Shown here in pieces: positions 53,624-62,942 of a DNA stretch of 64,000 bases (its first letter is position 1; every line of letters starts with the position of its first letter). This DNA comes from Rhizobium sp. TH135 (GTDB lineage Bacteria > Pseudomonadota > Alphaproteobacteria > Rhizobiales > Rhizobiaceae), in assembly GCF_002855515.1 (NCBI RefSeq), contig NZ_PKRP01000002.1, forward strand, positions 62,001 to 126,000, written 5' to 3'. Below the pieces are notes generated by a model. That model ran no database searches, was not told the origin of the DNA, and worked only from the letters and a program-made list of their open reading frames with translations. The position numbers were made by a program, and so were the translations under genes.

Positions 53624-54763
53624 ATGTCCGCCAGCGTCCGCCTTTCGTTGATTGCCCTGCCTTTGCTCGTCACCCTCGGTCTCACATCCTGTACCGAAGG
53701 AGGGGCCGAAGTTGTCCAGGAACCGAGCCTGAGGCCGGTCAAGGTGGTTGAGGTTCAGGCCCCGTCGACGGACCGGGAGCTGAAATACTCAGGCACGGTC
53801 AAGGCCCGCAGTGAAGCCGCGACCGGCTTCCGGGTTGCCGGCAAGATCATCGAACGCCTTGTCGATATCGGTGATCGCGTGGCGCCAGGCGACGTGCTCG
53901 CGCGCCTCGATGTCACCGACTATCAGCTCCAGATGCGCAGCGCCGAGGCAAGCCTGGCCGCCGCCGAGCGGCAGCTGGAGACCGCAGATTTCGCCTTGAA
54001 GCGGGCCGATGCGCTCTATCGCCAGCAGGTCACCACCAAGGCACAGCTGGAACAGGCGCAACTCACCTACAATCAGGCACTTGCCACGCGCGACAGCCAG
54101 CGCTCCTCGCTGGAACAGGCCCGCAACCAGGTTGCCTATGGCGAGCTGAAGGCTGACAAACCCGGCATCGTCACAACGATTGGCGCAGATGCCGGCCAGG
54201 TGGTCGCAGCCGGCAGCCCGGTGGTCACAGTCGCTGCGGACGGCGAGAAGGAAGTACTGATCGCCGTGCCGGAAAACGAGATCTTCGCCTTTGCCCCGGG
54301 CAAGAAGGTCGAGGTCGGTTTCTGGTCGAAGGACGGGCTTGCCCTCGATGGCACCGTCCGCGAGGTCGCCGGCAGCGCCGATGCCACGTCGCGCACCTTT
54401 GCGGTGCGTATCTCGCTATCCGACAACCCGCAAATCCTGCTGGGCATGACGGCGCGCGTGACCGCGACTGCACCGTCGGACAAGAGCTTCTTCGAGCTGC
54501 CGCTCTCAGCGCTGACCCGCGATGGGTCCAATCAGACCATCGTCTGGACGGTCGACAAGATGGCAGCCACGGTGCATGCCCGCCCGGTCACCATCGACAC
54601 TTTCTCCGACACGGGAATCCAGGTCTCCGCAGGCTTGAACCCGGGTGATCTCGTGGTCGTGGCCGGTACGCAGTTCATGACGGAAGACATGAAGGTGCGG
54701 CTTGCCGATGAGAACCTGCCGCAGGCCGCCGAGGCAGCAAAGCCTGACGCCGCCACCCGCTGA
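53624..54763 (+). CDS. RND efflux periplasmic adaptor lipoprotein
   Basis: A 379-residue membrane fusion protein with lipobox LTSC (lipidated Cys near residue 23). Lipoyl halves are TGFRVAGKIIERLVDIGD and LKADKPGIVTTIGADAGQVV, separated by a Gln/Ala-rich helical hairpin (about 95-165). A beta-barrel and membrane-proximal domain follow. The Pro/Ala/Lys tail is short. GGGGAGGA lies just before the ATG. It is the middle gene of the TetR-adaptor-permease unit and only 34 bp before the permease start. Confidence 0.93.
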   Translation: MSASVRLSLIALPLLVTLGLTSCTEGGAEVVQEPSLRPVKVVEVQAPSTDRELKYSGTVKARSEAATGFRVAGKIIERLVDIGDRVAPGDVLARLDVTDYQLQMRSAEASLAAAERQLETADFALKRADALYRQQVTTKAQLEQAQLTYNQALATRDSQRSSLEQARNQVAYGELKADKPGIVTTIGADAGQVVAAGSPVVTVAADGEKEVLIAVPENEIFAFAPGKKVEVGFWSKDGLALDGTVREVAGSADATSRTFAVRISLSDNPQILLGMTARVTATAPSDKSFFELPLSALTRDGSNQTIVWTVDKMAATVHARPVTIDTFSDTGIQVSAGLNPGDLVVVAGTQFMTEDMKVRLADENLPQAAEAAKPDAATR

Positions 54764-54797
54764 GCCCAGCGACCTTTACCCTCTGGATCCAGATATC

Positions 54798-57700
54798 ATG
54801 ACACACTCTCCTGCAGAGCCGGGCTCGTTCAACCTGTCCCGCTGGGCGATCGGCCATCCGAGCATCGCGCGCTTCCTCTTCGGCCTGATCCTGCTGACGG
54901 GCCTCTTCGGGCTGATGCGCATGGGGCAGAAGGAAGATCCCGATTTCACCTTCCGTGTGATGGTGGTTCAGGCCTTCTGGCCGGGCGCTTCGCTGACCGA
55001 CATGCAGGACCAGGTGGTCAACAAGATTGAGCGCAAGCTGCAGGAAACGCCTTATCTCGACTGGGTAAAGTCCTACACGCGCCCGGGCTCCGCGATCATC
55101 ACCCTGCAGGTCAAGGGCAACACGGATGCCAACGATGTGGCAGATGCCTTCTACCAGGTCCGCAAGAAGGTCGGCGACATCGAGAACGAGCTGCCGGAAG
55201 GCTTGCTCGGCCCCTATTTCAACGATGAATTCGGCGATACCTATATCACGCTCTACGCCCTGACCGGCGATGGCTACACCTATCCGGAGCTGAAGCAATA
55301 TGCCATCCAGGCCCGTGACGTGCTGCTCTCGACCCAGGGTGTCGAAAAGGCCGTCATCCTGGGCGACCAGCCACAGAAAATCTTCATCGAGGTCTCGTCC
55401 AAGGCGCTGGCCGAGCGTGGCCTCACCTTCGCTGATCTGCAGAACGCGCTGGCCGGACAAAATGCCATCGATGCGACAGGGTCCATCGATACCGGGTCGC
55501 GCTCCGTGCGCATCTCGGTCGACGGTGGCTTCTCGGCGGCTGAGGACATTCGTGAGCTTCGGCTGAATTCCGGCAGCCAGGTGACGCGCCTCGGCGACAT
55601 CGCCACAGTGACAGAAGGTCTGGAAGATCCCTATCAGCGCAAATTCCGGTTCAACGGCAAGGATTCCGTCCAGGTCGGCGTGGTCATGGCCAAGGGCTTC
55701 AAGGTCACCGACGTCGGCGATGCCGTGGAGCAGACTTTGGAGCGCTTCGAGGGCACCCTGCCGATCGGCCTCGAGGTCTCGCAGATCTCCAATCAGCCCG
55801 AAGTCGTGCGCGAAGCGATTGGCGAGTTCATGAAAGCTCTCGGAGAGGCGCTTCTGATCGTTCTCGTCGTCTCCTTCGTGTCGATCGGCTGGCGCTCTGG
55901 TCTGGTGATCGCCATCGCCATCCCACTGGTGCTCGCTGCCACCTTCGCCGTGATGTACGAATTCGGGCTCGATCTGCAGCGCATCTCACTCGGCGCTCTG
56001 ATCATTGCGCTTGGTCTGCTCGTCGACGACGCCATGATCGTTGTCGAGATGATGGAGCGAAAGCTGGAGGAGGGGCTCAACAAGCTCGATGCGGCGAGTT
56101 TTGCCTATTCGTCGACAGCCTTCCCGATGCTGACCGGCACGTTGATCACCACGGCGGGTTTTATCCCCGTGGGCTTTGCGGAATCCACCGCCGGTGAATA
56201 TGTCCGCTCGCTCTTTTATGTGGTCGGCATATCGCTGGTCATCTCCTGGTTCGTCGCGGTCTATTTCACGCCCTGGCTCGGCTACATGATCCTCAAGCAG
56301 AGGACGCATACCGGCGGCCATCACGACGCTTTCGACACAGCCTTTTACCGCCGCCTGCGTTCGGTCGTGTCCTGGGCCGTCGAGCATCGCATCATCGTCA
56401 TCGGCTCGACGCTCGCAATCTTTGCGGTCAGTCTGTGGTCCTTCCAGTTCATCCCGAAGAACTTCTTTCCGCAGTCCTCGCGCCCGGAAATCCTCGTCGA
56501 CATGTGGTTGCCCGAGGGAACCTCGATCAAGGAGGTCGAAGCCGAGGCGAAACGCCTGGAAACCGCGATCCTCGCCGATGAGGACCAGCGTTTTGTTGCA
56601 ACCTATGTCGGGGAGGGGGCGCCGCGCTTCTTCCTGCCGCTCGACCAGCAGCTGCGCAACCCGAACTATGCCCAGCTTCTGGTCATGGCGAGGGACGAAG
56701 AGGCCCGTGAAAGGCTGATCACCAAGCTCCGGATGATGCTGGCCGAAGAATTCCCCTCGGTGCGTGGCAAGGTCGATCGCCTCTTCCTCGGCCCGCCGAC
56801 GGGATGGGCCGTCCAGATGCGCGTGAGCGGTCCCGAGCGTGAAGAGGTCCGCCGCATCGCCGATCAGGTGAAGGCGCGGTTCAGCCAGAACGAACTGCTG
56901 CAAGCCGTGCATGACGACTGGCTGGAGCCGGTTCCCTCGATGACGCTGGTCGTCGACCAGGATCGTGCCCGGGCACTCGGCGTGTCCTCGCAGCGCCTGC
57001 GCCAGATGCTGCAGGCGACAATGAGCGGCGCGCCGCTGGCCGATGTCCGGGCTGGTGAAGAAACGATTTCGATCGTTGCGCGCGAACCGGAGGAGAGCCG
57101 CCGCCTGCTGACGGCCGTGAATTCGATCTATGTGCCGACGGATCTGGGCGCATTCATTCCGCTGTCACAGATAGCCCGGGTCGTGCCGACGCTCGAGCAG
57201 GGCATCGAATGGCGGCGCAACCGTCTGCCGACGATTACCGTTCGTGCAACGCTGCCGGATGGCGTCCAGTCGAACGACGTGACCCTGAAGATGTTCTCGG
57301 AAATGCAGTCGCTGCGCGACAGCCTGCCCGCGGGCTATTCCATCGAGATCCAGGGTGGTGCGGAAGACAGTGCCGAGAGCCAGAACTCGATTGCGGCCAA
57401 GGCCCCGATCATGTTGCTTGTCATTGTCGTGCTGCTGATGGTTCAGCTCCAGCACTTCGGCAAGGCGATGCTGGTGCTCGCAACCGGTCCGCTCGGGATC
57501 ATCGGCGCTGCCGCTGCCTTGCTGATCTCGGGCGCCCCTTTCGGCTTCGTCGCGATCCTCGGCGTCATCGCTCTGCTCGGGATCATCATCCGTAACTCGA
57601 TCATCCTGATCGACCAGATCGACCAGGACATCGCGGCCGGCATGGATCGTCGAGAAGCGATCATTGGCTCCGCCGTGCGCCGCTTCCGGCCGATCATGCT

Positions 57701-57869
57701 GACGGCGCTCACGGCGGTTCTCGCGCTCATCCCGATCTCCCGCGGCATCTTCTGGGGTCCGCTCGCCTACGCGATGATGGGCGGTATCCTGGTTGCGACT
57801 GTGCTCACCATTCTGGTGCTGCCGGCTGCCTATGCGTTCTTCTTCGGTCGCTCTCCCCACACAGCGTGA
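54798..57869 (+). CDS. RND efflux pump inner-membrane permease
   Basis: A 1023-residue transporter with 12 membrane helices. The proton-relay Asp410-Asp411 lie in LGLLVDDAMIVVEMME. The opening SFNLSRWAIGHPSIARFLFG and the closing LALIPISRGIFWGPLAYAMMGG parallel the pump at 33.4-36.5 kb, though the two are clearly different proteins. The ATG at 54798 is chosen because it matches the family N-terminus; an upstream frame overlaps the adaptor gene. There is no outer-membrane channel gene nearby. Substrate is unknown; multidrug or metabolite export are equally possible. Confidence 0.93.
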   Translation: MTHSPAEPGSFNLSRWAIGHPSIARFLFGLILLTGLFGLMRMGQKEDPDFTFRVMVVQAFWPGASLTDMQDQVVNKIERKLQETPYLDWVKSYTRPGSAIITLQVKGNTDANDVADAFYQVRKKVGDIENELPEGLLGPYFNDEFGDTYITLYALTGDGYTYPELKQYAIQARDVLLSTQGVEKAVILGDQPQKIFIEVSSKALAERGLTFADLQNALAGQNAIDATGSIDTGSRSVRISVDGGFSAAEDIRELRLNSGSQVTRLGDIATVTEGLEDPYQRKFRFNGKDSVQVGVVMAKGFKVTDVGDAVEQTLERFEGTLPIGLEVSQISNQPEVVREAIGEFMKALGEALLIVLVVSFVSIGWRSGLVIAIAIPLVLAATFAVMYEFGLDLQRISLGALIIALGLLVDDAMIVVEMMERKLEEGLNKLDAASFAYSSTAFPMLTGTLITTAGFIPVGFAESTAGEYVRSLFYVVGISLVISWFVAVYFTPWLGYMILKQRTHTGGHHDAFDTAFYRRLRSVVSWAVEHRIIVIGSTLAIFAVSLWSFQFIPKNFFPQSSRPEILVDMWLPEGTSIKEVEAEAKRLETAILADEDQRFVATYVGEGAPRFFLPLDQQLRNPNYAQLLVMARDEEARERLITKLRMMLAEEFPSVRGKVDRLFLGPPTGWAVQMRVSGPEREEVRRIADQVKARFSQNELLQAVHDDWLEPVPSMTLVVDQDRARALGVSSQRLRQMLQATMSGAPLADVRAGEETISIVAREPEESRRLLTAVNSIYVPTDLGAFIPLSQIARVVPTLEQGIEWRRNRLPTITVRATLPDGVQSNDVTLKMFSEMQSLRDSLPAGYSIEIQGGAEDSAESQNSIAAKAPIMLLVIVVLLMVQLQHFGKAMLVLATGPLGIIGAAAALLISGAPFGFVAILGVIALLGIIIRNSIILIDQIDQDIAAGMDRREAIIGSAVRRFRPIMLTALTAVLALIPISRGIFWGPLAYAMMGGILVATVLTILVLPAAYAFFFGRSPHTA

Positions 57870-58402
57870 CCGAAAGAGAGGAGGAGGGGTTCCCCAAGTC
57901 CCTCCTCCTCTCCCCCTTGATTCACAGGGCGGACGCCCGTCCGATATGTTCTTTTTTTTGATCGGTTGATAAATTTTTGTCGCGTTGCTACATCGGCACC
58001 GTCAGGCAGTCATGAGTTTTCTTTTTGCGACTCGCAAAGCGTGAGGCCTTGATTCTGCGGCACTATCTTGAATCGCTAACTTTTGATGGCTTCATTAGCT
58101 GATCGCCATTCCGACAAAATTTCCGCACTGCATCGAAGCTATTGTGGCGAAAACCAGACCAATTCTGTGACGGAATTGAGCCGAATCTCTCTTTACAACG
58201 TTTCCGAAGGCGATAAGACACTGCGTCAGTGATCAGATGGATGGTCTTTGCCGCTTGTCAGTTTACGACGCGCGACTGCCGTCCTTCGATCGCCGGAAGA
58301 CCGGTTGAAACCCGACCTTCTCAAAACACGGGCGCGATCCACGCGCCGCGGGACCAAAAGAACCGGCGAAGGCATCTGCCTTTCGCCTTTGGGAGACTGC
58401 TC
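57870..58402. promoter_or_regulatory. 533-bp leader region before dppA
   Basis: No gene could be supported here. The first part holds a hairpin after the RND gene. The middle (57950-58210) is A/T-rich with poly-T (ttttttttgatcggttgataaa quoted in parts: ATGTTCTTTTTTTT) and should contain the dpp promoter. The last 70 bases fold into two hairpins: GGCGCG/CGCGCC at 58331-58347 and GGCGAAGGC/GCCTTTCGCC at 58365-58387, the latter ending four bases before the ribosome-binding site GGGAG (58391-58395). A long structured leader suits control by small RNAs, as known for dppA-type genes in rhizobia (AbcR), but that is inference. Confidence 0.5.
57876..57912 (+). terminator. Hairpin after the second RND permease
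   Basis: GAGAGGAGGAGGG (57876-57888) pairs perfectly with CCCTCCTCCTCTC (57900-57912) around an 11-base loop, 6 bases after the stop codon. The following bases are C-rich (CCCC), so termination is likely weak or factor-assisted. Confidence 0.5.
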
Positions 58403-60001
58403 ATGAAAACCAAGTTCGCACTTGCCGCCGCAGCACTTGCCGCGGCCACCTTTCTGTCGGGTGCTGCCAGCGCCAAGACCTTTGTCTACTGCTCGGAAGG
58501 TTCGCCTGAGGGCTTCGACCCCGGCATGTACACCGCCGGCACTACCTTCGATGCCTCTGCGCATCCGATCTACAGCCGCCTGATGGAATTCAAGCCCGGC
58601 ACGACCGAAGCTGAAGCCGGCCTGGCCGAGAGCTACGAAGTCAACGCTGAAGGCACCGAATACACCTTCAAGCTGCGTTCGGGCGTCAAGTTCCACACCA
58701 CCGAGTTCTTCACCCCGTCGCGCGAATTCAACGCTGACGACGTCGTGTTCTCGCTGGAGCGTCAGCTGAAGGCTGATCATCCGTGGAACCAGTATGTTGC
58801 TGGCACTTCCTGGGAATATGCCGCAGGCATGGGCTTCCCCGAGCTGATCAAGTCGATCGAAAAGGTCGATGACATGACCGTCAAGATCACGCTCAACAAG
58901 CCGGAAGCACCGTTCCTCGCGAACCTCGCAATGCCGTTCGCGTCGATCGTGTCGAAGGAATACGCCGACAAGCTCGAAGCTGAAGGCAAGAAGGAACAGC
59001 TGAACCAGATGCCGGTCGGCACGGGTCCGTTCTCCTTCGTCGGTTACCAGCAGGACGCCGTCATCCGCTACAAGAAGAACGCCGACTACTGGGGTGGCGC
59101 GCCGAAGATCGACGATCTCGTCTTCGCGATCACCACGGACGCCGCTGTTCGTTACCAGAAGCTCAAGGCTGGCGAATGCCACCTGATGCCGTTCCCGAAC
59201 GCTGCCGACGTTGAGACCATGAAGTCCGACCCGGCTCTGACGGTTATGGAGCAGGAAGGCCTGAACGTGGCTTACCTCGCCTACAACACGACCCAGGCTC
59301 CGTTCGACAAGCCGGAAGTCCGCAAGGCTCTGAACAAGGCGATCAACAAGGAAGCCATCGTCGATGCCGTATTCCAGGGCATGGCGACACCGGCTAAGAA
59401 CCCGATCCCGCCGACAATGTGGTCCTACAACCAGTCCACCCAGGACGACGCATACGACCTGGATGCTGCCAAGAAGGAACTCGAAGCAGCTGGCGTCACC
59501 GGTCTGTCGATGAAGATCTGGGCCATGCCGGTTTCGCGTCCGTACATGCTGAACGCACGTCGCGCCGCTGAAATCATGCAGGACGACTTCGCCAAGATCG
59601 GCGTCACCGTCGAGATCGTTTCCTACGAGTGGGCCGAATACCTCGACCGTTCGAAGGCCAAGGATCGTGACGGCGCCGTCATGCTCGGCTGGACCGGCGA
59701 CAACGGCGACCCGGACAACTTCCTCGACACGCTGCTCGGCTGCGAAGCTGTTGGCGGCAACAACCGCGCTCAGTGGTGCAACGAGGAGTTCAACGCCCTG
59801 GTGAAGAAGGCCAAGGTCACCTCTGACCAGGCCGAGCGCACCAAGCTCTACGAAGAAGCACAGCTCGTCTTCAAGCGCGAAGCACCCTGGGCCACGATCG
59901 ACCATTCGCTCTCGATCGTCCCGATGCGCAAGGAAGTCTCTGGCTTCGTTCAGAGCCCGCTTGGCGACTTCACCTTCGAAAACGTCGACATCGCCGAGTA
60001 A
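58403..60001 (+). CDS. dppA: Dipeptide ABC transporter substrate-binding protein
   Basis: A 532-residue periplasmic binding protein. The signal peptide (KFALAAAALAAATFLSGAASA) is cleaved before KTFVYC. The mature start KTFVYCSEGSPEGFDPG followed by TTFDASAHPIYSRL closely follows Escherichia coli DppA, which binds dipeptides and can pass haem. The SBP_bac_5 signature lies near AGLAESYEVNAEGTEYTF. The ATG at 58403 follows GGGAG; the open frame upstream would disrupt the signal peptide. It is the first gene of dppABCDF, separated from dppB by a strong hairpin that would keep its mRNA more abundant. Confidence 0.94.
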   Translation: MKTKFALAAAALAAATFLSGAASAKTFVYCSEGSPEGFDPGMYTAGTTFDASAHPIYSRLMEFKPGTTEAEAGLAESYEVNAEGTEYTFKLRSGVKFHTTEFFTPSREFNADDVVFSLERQLKADHPWNQYVAGTSWEYAAGMGFPELIKSIEKVDDMTVKITLNKPEAPFLANLAMPFASIVSKEYADKLEAEGKKEQLNQMPVGTGPFSFVGYQQDAVIRYKKNADYWGGAPKIDDLVFAITTDAAVRYQKLKAGECHLMPFPNAADVETMKSDPALTVMEQEGLNVAYLAYNTTQAPFDKPEVRKALNKAINKEAIVDAVFQGMATPAKNPIPPTMWSYNQSTQDDAYDLDAAKKELEAAGVTGLSMKIWAMPVSRPYMLNARRAAEIMQDDFAKIGVTVEIVSYEWAEYLDRSKAKDRDGAVMLGWTGDNGDPDNFLDTLLGCEAVGGNNRAQWCNEEFNALVKKAKVTSDQAERTKLYEEAQLVFKREAPWATIDHSLSIVPMRKEVSGFVQSPLGDFTFENVDIAE

Positions 60002-60019
60002 TCGAAACACGCAATCTTT

Positions 60020-60046
60020 CGCCGCGGGCCTTGGCCCGCGGCGTTT
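60020..60046 (+). terminator. Hairpin between dppA and dppB (partial terminator)
   Basis: CGCCGCGGGCC (60020-60030) pairs with GGCCCGCGGCG (60033-60043), followed by TTTG. It lies 18 bases after the dppA stop. With the T run short, it probably lets some transcripts through to dppB, a common way to favour the binding protein. Confidence 0.65.
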
Positions 60047-60163
60047 GTCGTTGATGCGAGACCAATCTCGCGTCATGCTCGAAAGCTCAGGTGAAGCATT
60101 TCGGGTAACCACAGACGGCCTTGGTGCCGTGGTTCGACCTCCCTTAAACAACAGGTCTCACAC

Positions 60164-61168
60164 ATGTTTGGCTTTCTCCTGCGACGGCTCGCCGTCTTGA
60201 TCCCGACCTTTATCGGCGTCTCGATCATTGCCTTCGCCTTCATCCGGCTTCTGCCGGGCGATCCGGTCGCGCTGCTGTCTGGCGAGCGCGTCATGTCGCC
60301 CGAGCGCCATGCGCAGATCAGCGCCCAGCTCGGCCTCGACCGTCCGCTCGTGGTGCAATATTTCGATTATCTCGGCGGCGTCCTGACCGGTGACTTCGGC
60401 ACTTCGATCGTCTCGAAGAGCCCGATCATCGACCAGTTCTTCGCGCTGTTTCCGGCCACCGTTGAATTGTCGCTCTGTGCGATCCTGCTGGCCGTCGCGA
60501 TCGGCGTTCCCGCCGGCATCATCGCCGCCATCAAGCGTGGCTCCGTCTTCGACCAGACCATGATGGGCATTGCCCTTGTCGGCTATTCCATGCCGATCTT
60601 CTGGTGGGGCCTTCTGTTGATGATCCTGTTCTCCGGCATCCTGCAATGGACACCGGTATCGGGTCGGATCTCGCTGATGTTCTTCTTCCCGCCGGTCACG
60701 GGCTTCATGCTGATCGACAGCCTGCTGTCGGGCCAGAAGGGTGCCTTCGGCTCGGCCGTAAGCCACCTGATCCTGCCCTCGATCGTGCTCGCCACCATCC
60801 CGCTCGCTGTTATCGCGCGCCAGACCCGCTCGGCCATGCTTGAGGTGCTGTCGGAAGACTATATCCGCACGGCACGCGCCAAGGGCCTTTCGCCCTTCCG
60901 CGTCGTCGGTCTGCATGCACTGCGCAACGCCATGATCCCGGTCATCACCACGATCGGTCTGCAGATCGGCGTCATGCTCGCAGGCGCCATCCTCACCGAG
61001 ACGATCTTCTCCTGGCCGGGCATCGGCAAGTGGATGGTCGACAGTGTGTTCCGCCGTGACTACCCGGTCATCCAGGGAGGCCTCCTCCTGATTGCCGGCA
61101 TCATCATGGTCGTGAACCTCATCGTCGACCTGCTCTACGGCCTGATCAACCCGCGCATCCGCCACTAG
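60164..61168 (+). CDS. dppB: Dipeptide ABC transporter permease
   Basis: A 334-residue permease with six membrane helices. The N-terminus LRRLAVLIPTFIGVSIIAFAF and the EAA loop EDYIRTARAKGLSPFRVVGLHALRNAMIPVI (seen as ARAKGLSPFRVVGLHALRN) mark DppB/OppB. TIFSWPGIGKWMVDSVFRRDYP is conserved. It pairs with DppC to form the channel. The 162-bp gap after dppA holds the hairpin described above. Confidence 0.94.
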   Translation: MFGFLLRRLAVLIPTFIGVSIIAFAFIRLLPGDPVALLSGERVMSPERHAQISAQLGLDRPLVVQYFDYLGGVLTGDFGTSIVSKSPIIDQFFALFPATVELSLCAILLAVAIGVPAGIIAAIKRGSVFDQTMMGIALVGYSMPIFWWGLLLMILFSGILQWTPVSGRISLMFFFPPVTGFMLIDSLLSGQKGAFGSAVSHLILPSIVLATIPLAVIARQTRSAMLEVLSEDYIRTARAKGLSPFRVVGLHALRNAMIPVITTIGLQIGVMLAGAILTETIFSWPGIGKWMVDSVFRRDYPVIQGGLLLIAGIIMVVNLIVDLLYGLINPRIRH

Positions 61169-61182
61169 AAGGATAAAGTCCC

Positions 61183-62091
61183 ATGGCAGAGACACCAACC
61201 AGCCAGCCGGTTTCGAGCGCTCAGATGCGCCGCCAGATGCTGGCCGAATTCTGGTTCTACTTCTCCGAAAACCGCGGCGCCGTGATCGGCCTCGTCGTCT
61301 TCGTCGCCCTCGTGCTGATCGCCGTCTTCGCCGACGTGATCGCACCCCATTCGCCGTTCGAGCAGTATCGCGAAGCGGTTCTGCTTCCGCCGGCCTGGCT
61401 TGAGGGCGGCAACTGGAGCTTCGTGCTCGGCACCGATCCGGTCGGCCGCGACATTCTCTCGCGCCTGATCTACGGCTCCCAGTATTCGCTCTTCATCGGC
61501 GTCTTCGTCACGACCCTGTCGCTGACGACAGGCATCGCGATCGGCGTCATCGCCGGTTACTACGGCGGCTGGCTCGACACCGCGATCATGCGCCTGATGG
61601 ACATCATCCTGGCTTTCCCGTCGCTGCTGCTGGCACTCGTGCTCGTCGCGATCCTGGGACCAGGCCTCACAAACGGCATGATCGCGATCGCGCTCGTCCT
61701 GCAGCCGCATTTCGTCCGTCTGACGCGTGCAGCCGTCATGTCGGAAAAGACTCGTGACTATGTGACGGCGGCACGGCTTGCCGGTGCAAGCCCGCTTCGC
61801 CTGATGTTCAAGACGATCCTGCCGAACTGCATGGCACCGCTGATCGTCCAGGCGACGCTTTCTTTCTCGAACGCCATCCTCGATGCAGCCGCCCTCGGCT
61901 TCCTCGGCATGGGCGCCCAGCCGCCGGCTCCGGAATGGGGCACGATGCTCGCCGAAGCGCGCGAGTTCATCCTGCGCGCCTGGTGGGTTGTCACCTTCCC
62001 GGGTCTTGCCATCCTGATCACCGTTCTCGCCATCAACCTCATGGGTGACGGCCTGCGCGATGCGCTCGATCCCAAGCTGAAGAGGTCCTGA
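61183..62091 (+). CDS. dppC: Dipeptide ABC transporter permease
   Basis: A 302-residue permease of the OppC/DppC type. An N-terminal cytoplasmic extension precedes the first helix (AVIGLVVFVALVLIAVFADV), then GTDPVGRDILSRLIYG and the EAA loop DYVTAARLAGASPLRL, and near the end GMGAQPPAPEWGTML. Five or six helices follow the first. GGATAAAG lies before the ATG, 14 bp after the dppB stop. Confidence 0.94.
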   Translation: MAETPTSQPVSSAQMRRQMLAEFWFYFSENRGAVIGLVVFVALVLIAVFADVIAPHSPFEQYREAVLLPPAWLEGGNWSFVLGTDPVGRDILSRLIYGSQYSLFIGVFVTTLSLTTGIAIGVIAGYYGGWLDTAIMRLMDIILAFPSLLLALVLVAILGPGLTNGMIAIALVLQPHFVRLTRAAVMSEKTRDYVTAARLAGASPLRLMFKTILPNCMAPLIVQATLSFSNAILDAAALGFLGMGAQPPAPEWGTMLAEAREFILRAWWVVTFPGLAILITVLAINLMGDGLRDALDPKLKRS

Positions 62092-62093
62092 TC

Positions 62094-62942
62094 ATGGCAC
62101 TTCTCGATATCCAGAATCTCACCGTCCAGTTCGAGACGGCCAGCGGTTGGTTCAAGGCGGTCGACGGCGTCTCGCTGTCGGTCGAGCCGGGCGAAGTTCT
62201 CGCCATCGTCGGCGAGAGCGGCTCCGGCAAGTCGGTTGCCATGCTCGCCGTCATGGGCCTTCTGCCCTGGACTGCGAAGATTACCGCCGACAAGATGGAA
62301 TTCCAGGGCCGCGACATCCAGAAGATCTCGGCCGCCGAACGGCGCAAGCTGATCGGCAAGGATGTAGCTATGATCTTCCAGGAGCCGGTCGCAAGCCTCA
62401 ATCCTTGCTTCACCGTCGGCTTCCAGATCGAGGAAGTCCTGCGCCTGCACATGGGCCTCGGCAAGAAGGAGCGCCACAAGCGCGCCATCGAGCTGTTCAA
62501 GCTGGTCGGCCTGCCTGATCCGGCGGAGCGCCTCAACCACTTCCCGCACCAGATGTCGGGTGGTCAGTGCCAGCGCGTGATGATCGCAATCGCCATCGCC
62601 TGCAATCCGAAGCTCCTGATCGCCGACGAGCCGACCACGGCACTCGACGTGACGATCCAGAAGCAGATCCTCGATCTCTTGATGAAGCTCCAGGCCGAGA
62701 CCGGCATGGGCCTCATCATGATCACCCACGACATGGGCGTGGTGGCCGAGACCGCCGACCGCGTCATCGTCCAGTACAAGGGAAAGAAGATGGAGGAAGC
62801 CGACGTGCTCTCGCTCTTCGAAAACCCGACGAACCCCTATACCCGCGCGCTGCTATCCGCACTTCCGGAAAACGCCACCGGCGACCGCCTGACCACGGTC
62901 TCCGACTTCCTGGCCGCCGCTGAAACGGGAGGTGCCGCATGA
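62094..62942 (+). CDS. dppD: Dipeptide ABC transporter ATP-binding protein
   Basis: A 282-residue ABC ATPase. Walker A is GESGSGKS, the Q-loop lies in [12 protein letters not shown], the signature is [12 protein letters not shown], and Walker B is [12 protein letters not shown]. The signature has Cys where Arg or Gln is common, a minor variant. The C-terminal oligopeptide-transporter region is short (about 30 residues), ending in [11 protein letters not shown]. The gene starts 2 bp after dppC and overlaps dppF by 4 bp. Confidence 0.94.
   Translation: MALLDIQNLTVQFETASGWFKAVDGVSLSVEPGEVLAIVGESGSGKSVAMLAVMGLLPWTAKITADKMEFQGRDIQKISAAERRKLIGKDVAMIFQEPVASLNPCFTVGFQIEEVLRLHMGLGKKERHKRAIELFKLVGLPDPAERLNHFPHQMSGGQCQRVMIAIAIACNPKLLIADEPTTALDVTIQKQILDLLMKLQAETGMGLIMITHDMGVVAETADRVIVQYKGKKMEEADVLSLFENPTNPYTRALLSALPENATGDRLTTVSDFLAAAETGGAA

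Noticed and set aside
58226..60151. 641-codon open frame opposite dppA
   Set aside because: The antisense frame follows dppA codon periodicity and has no recognisable domain or ribosome-binding site.
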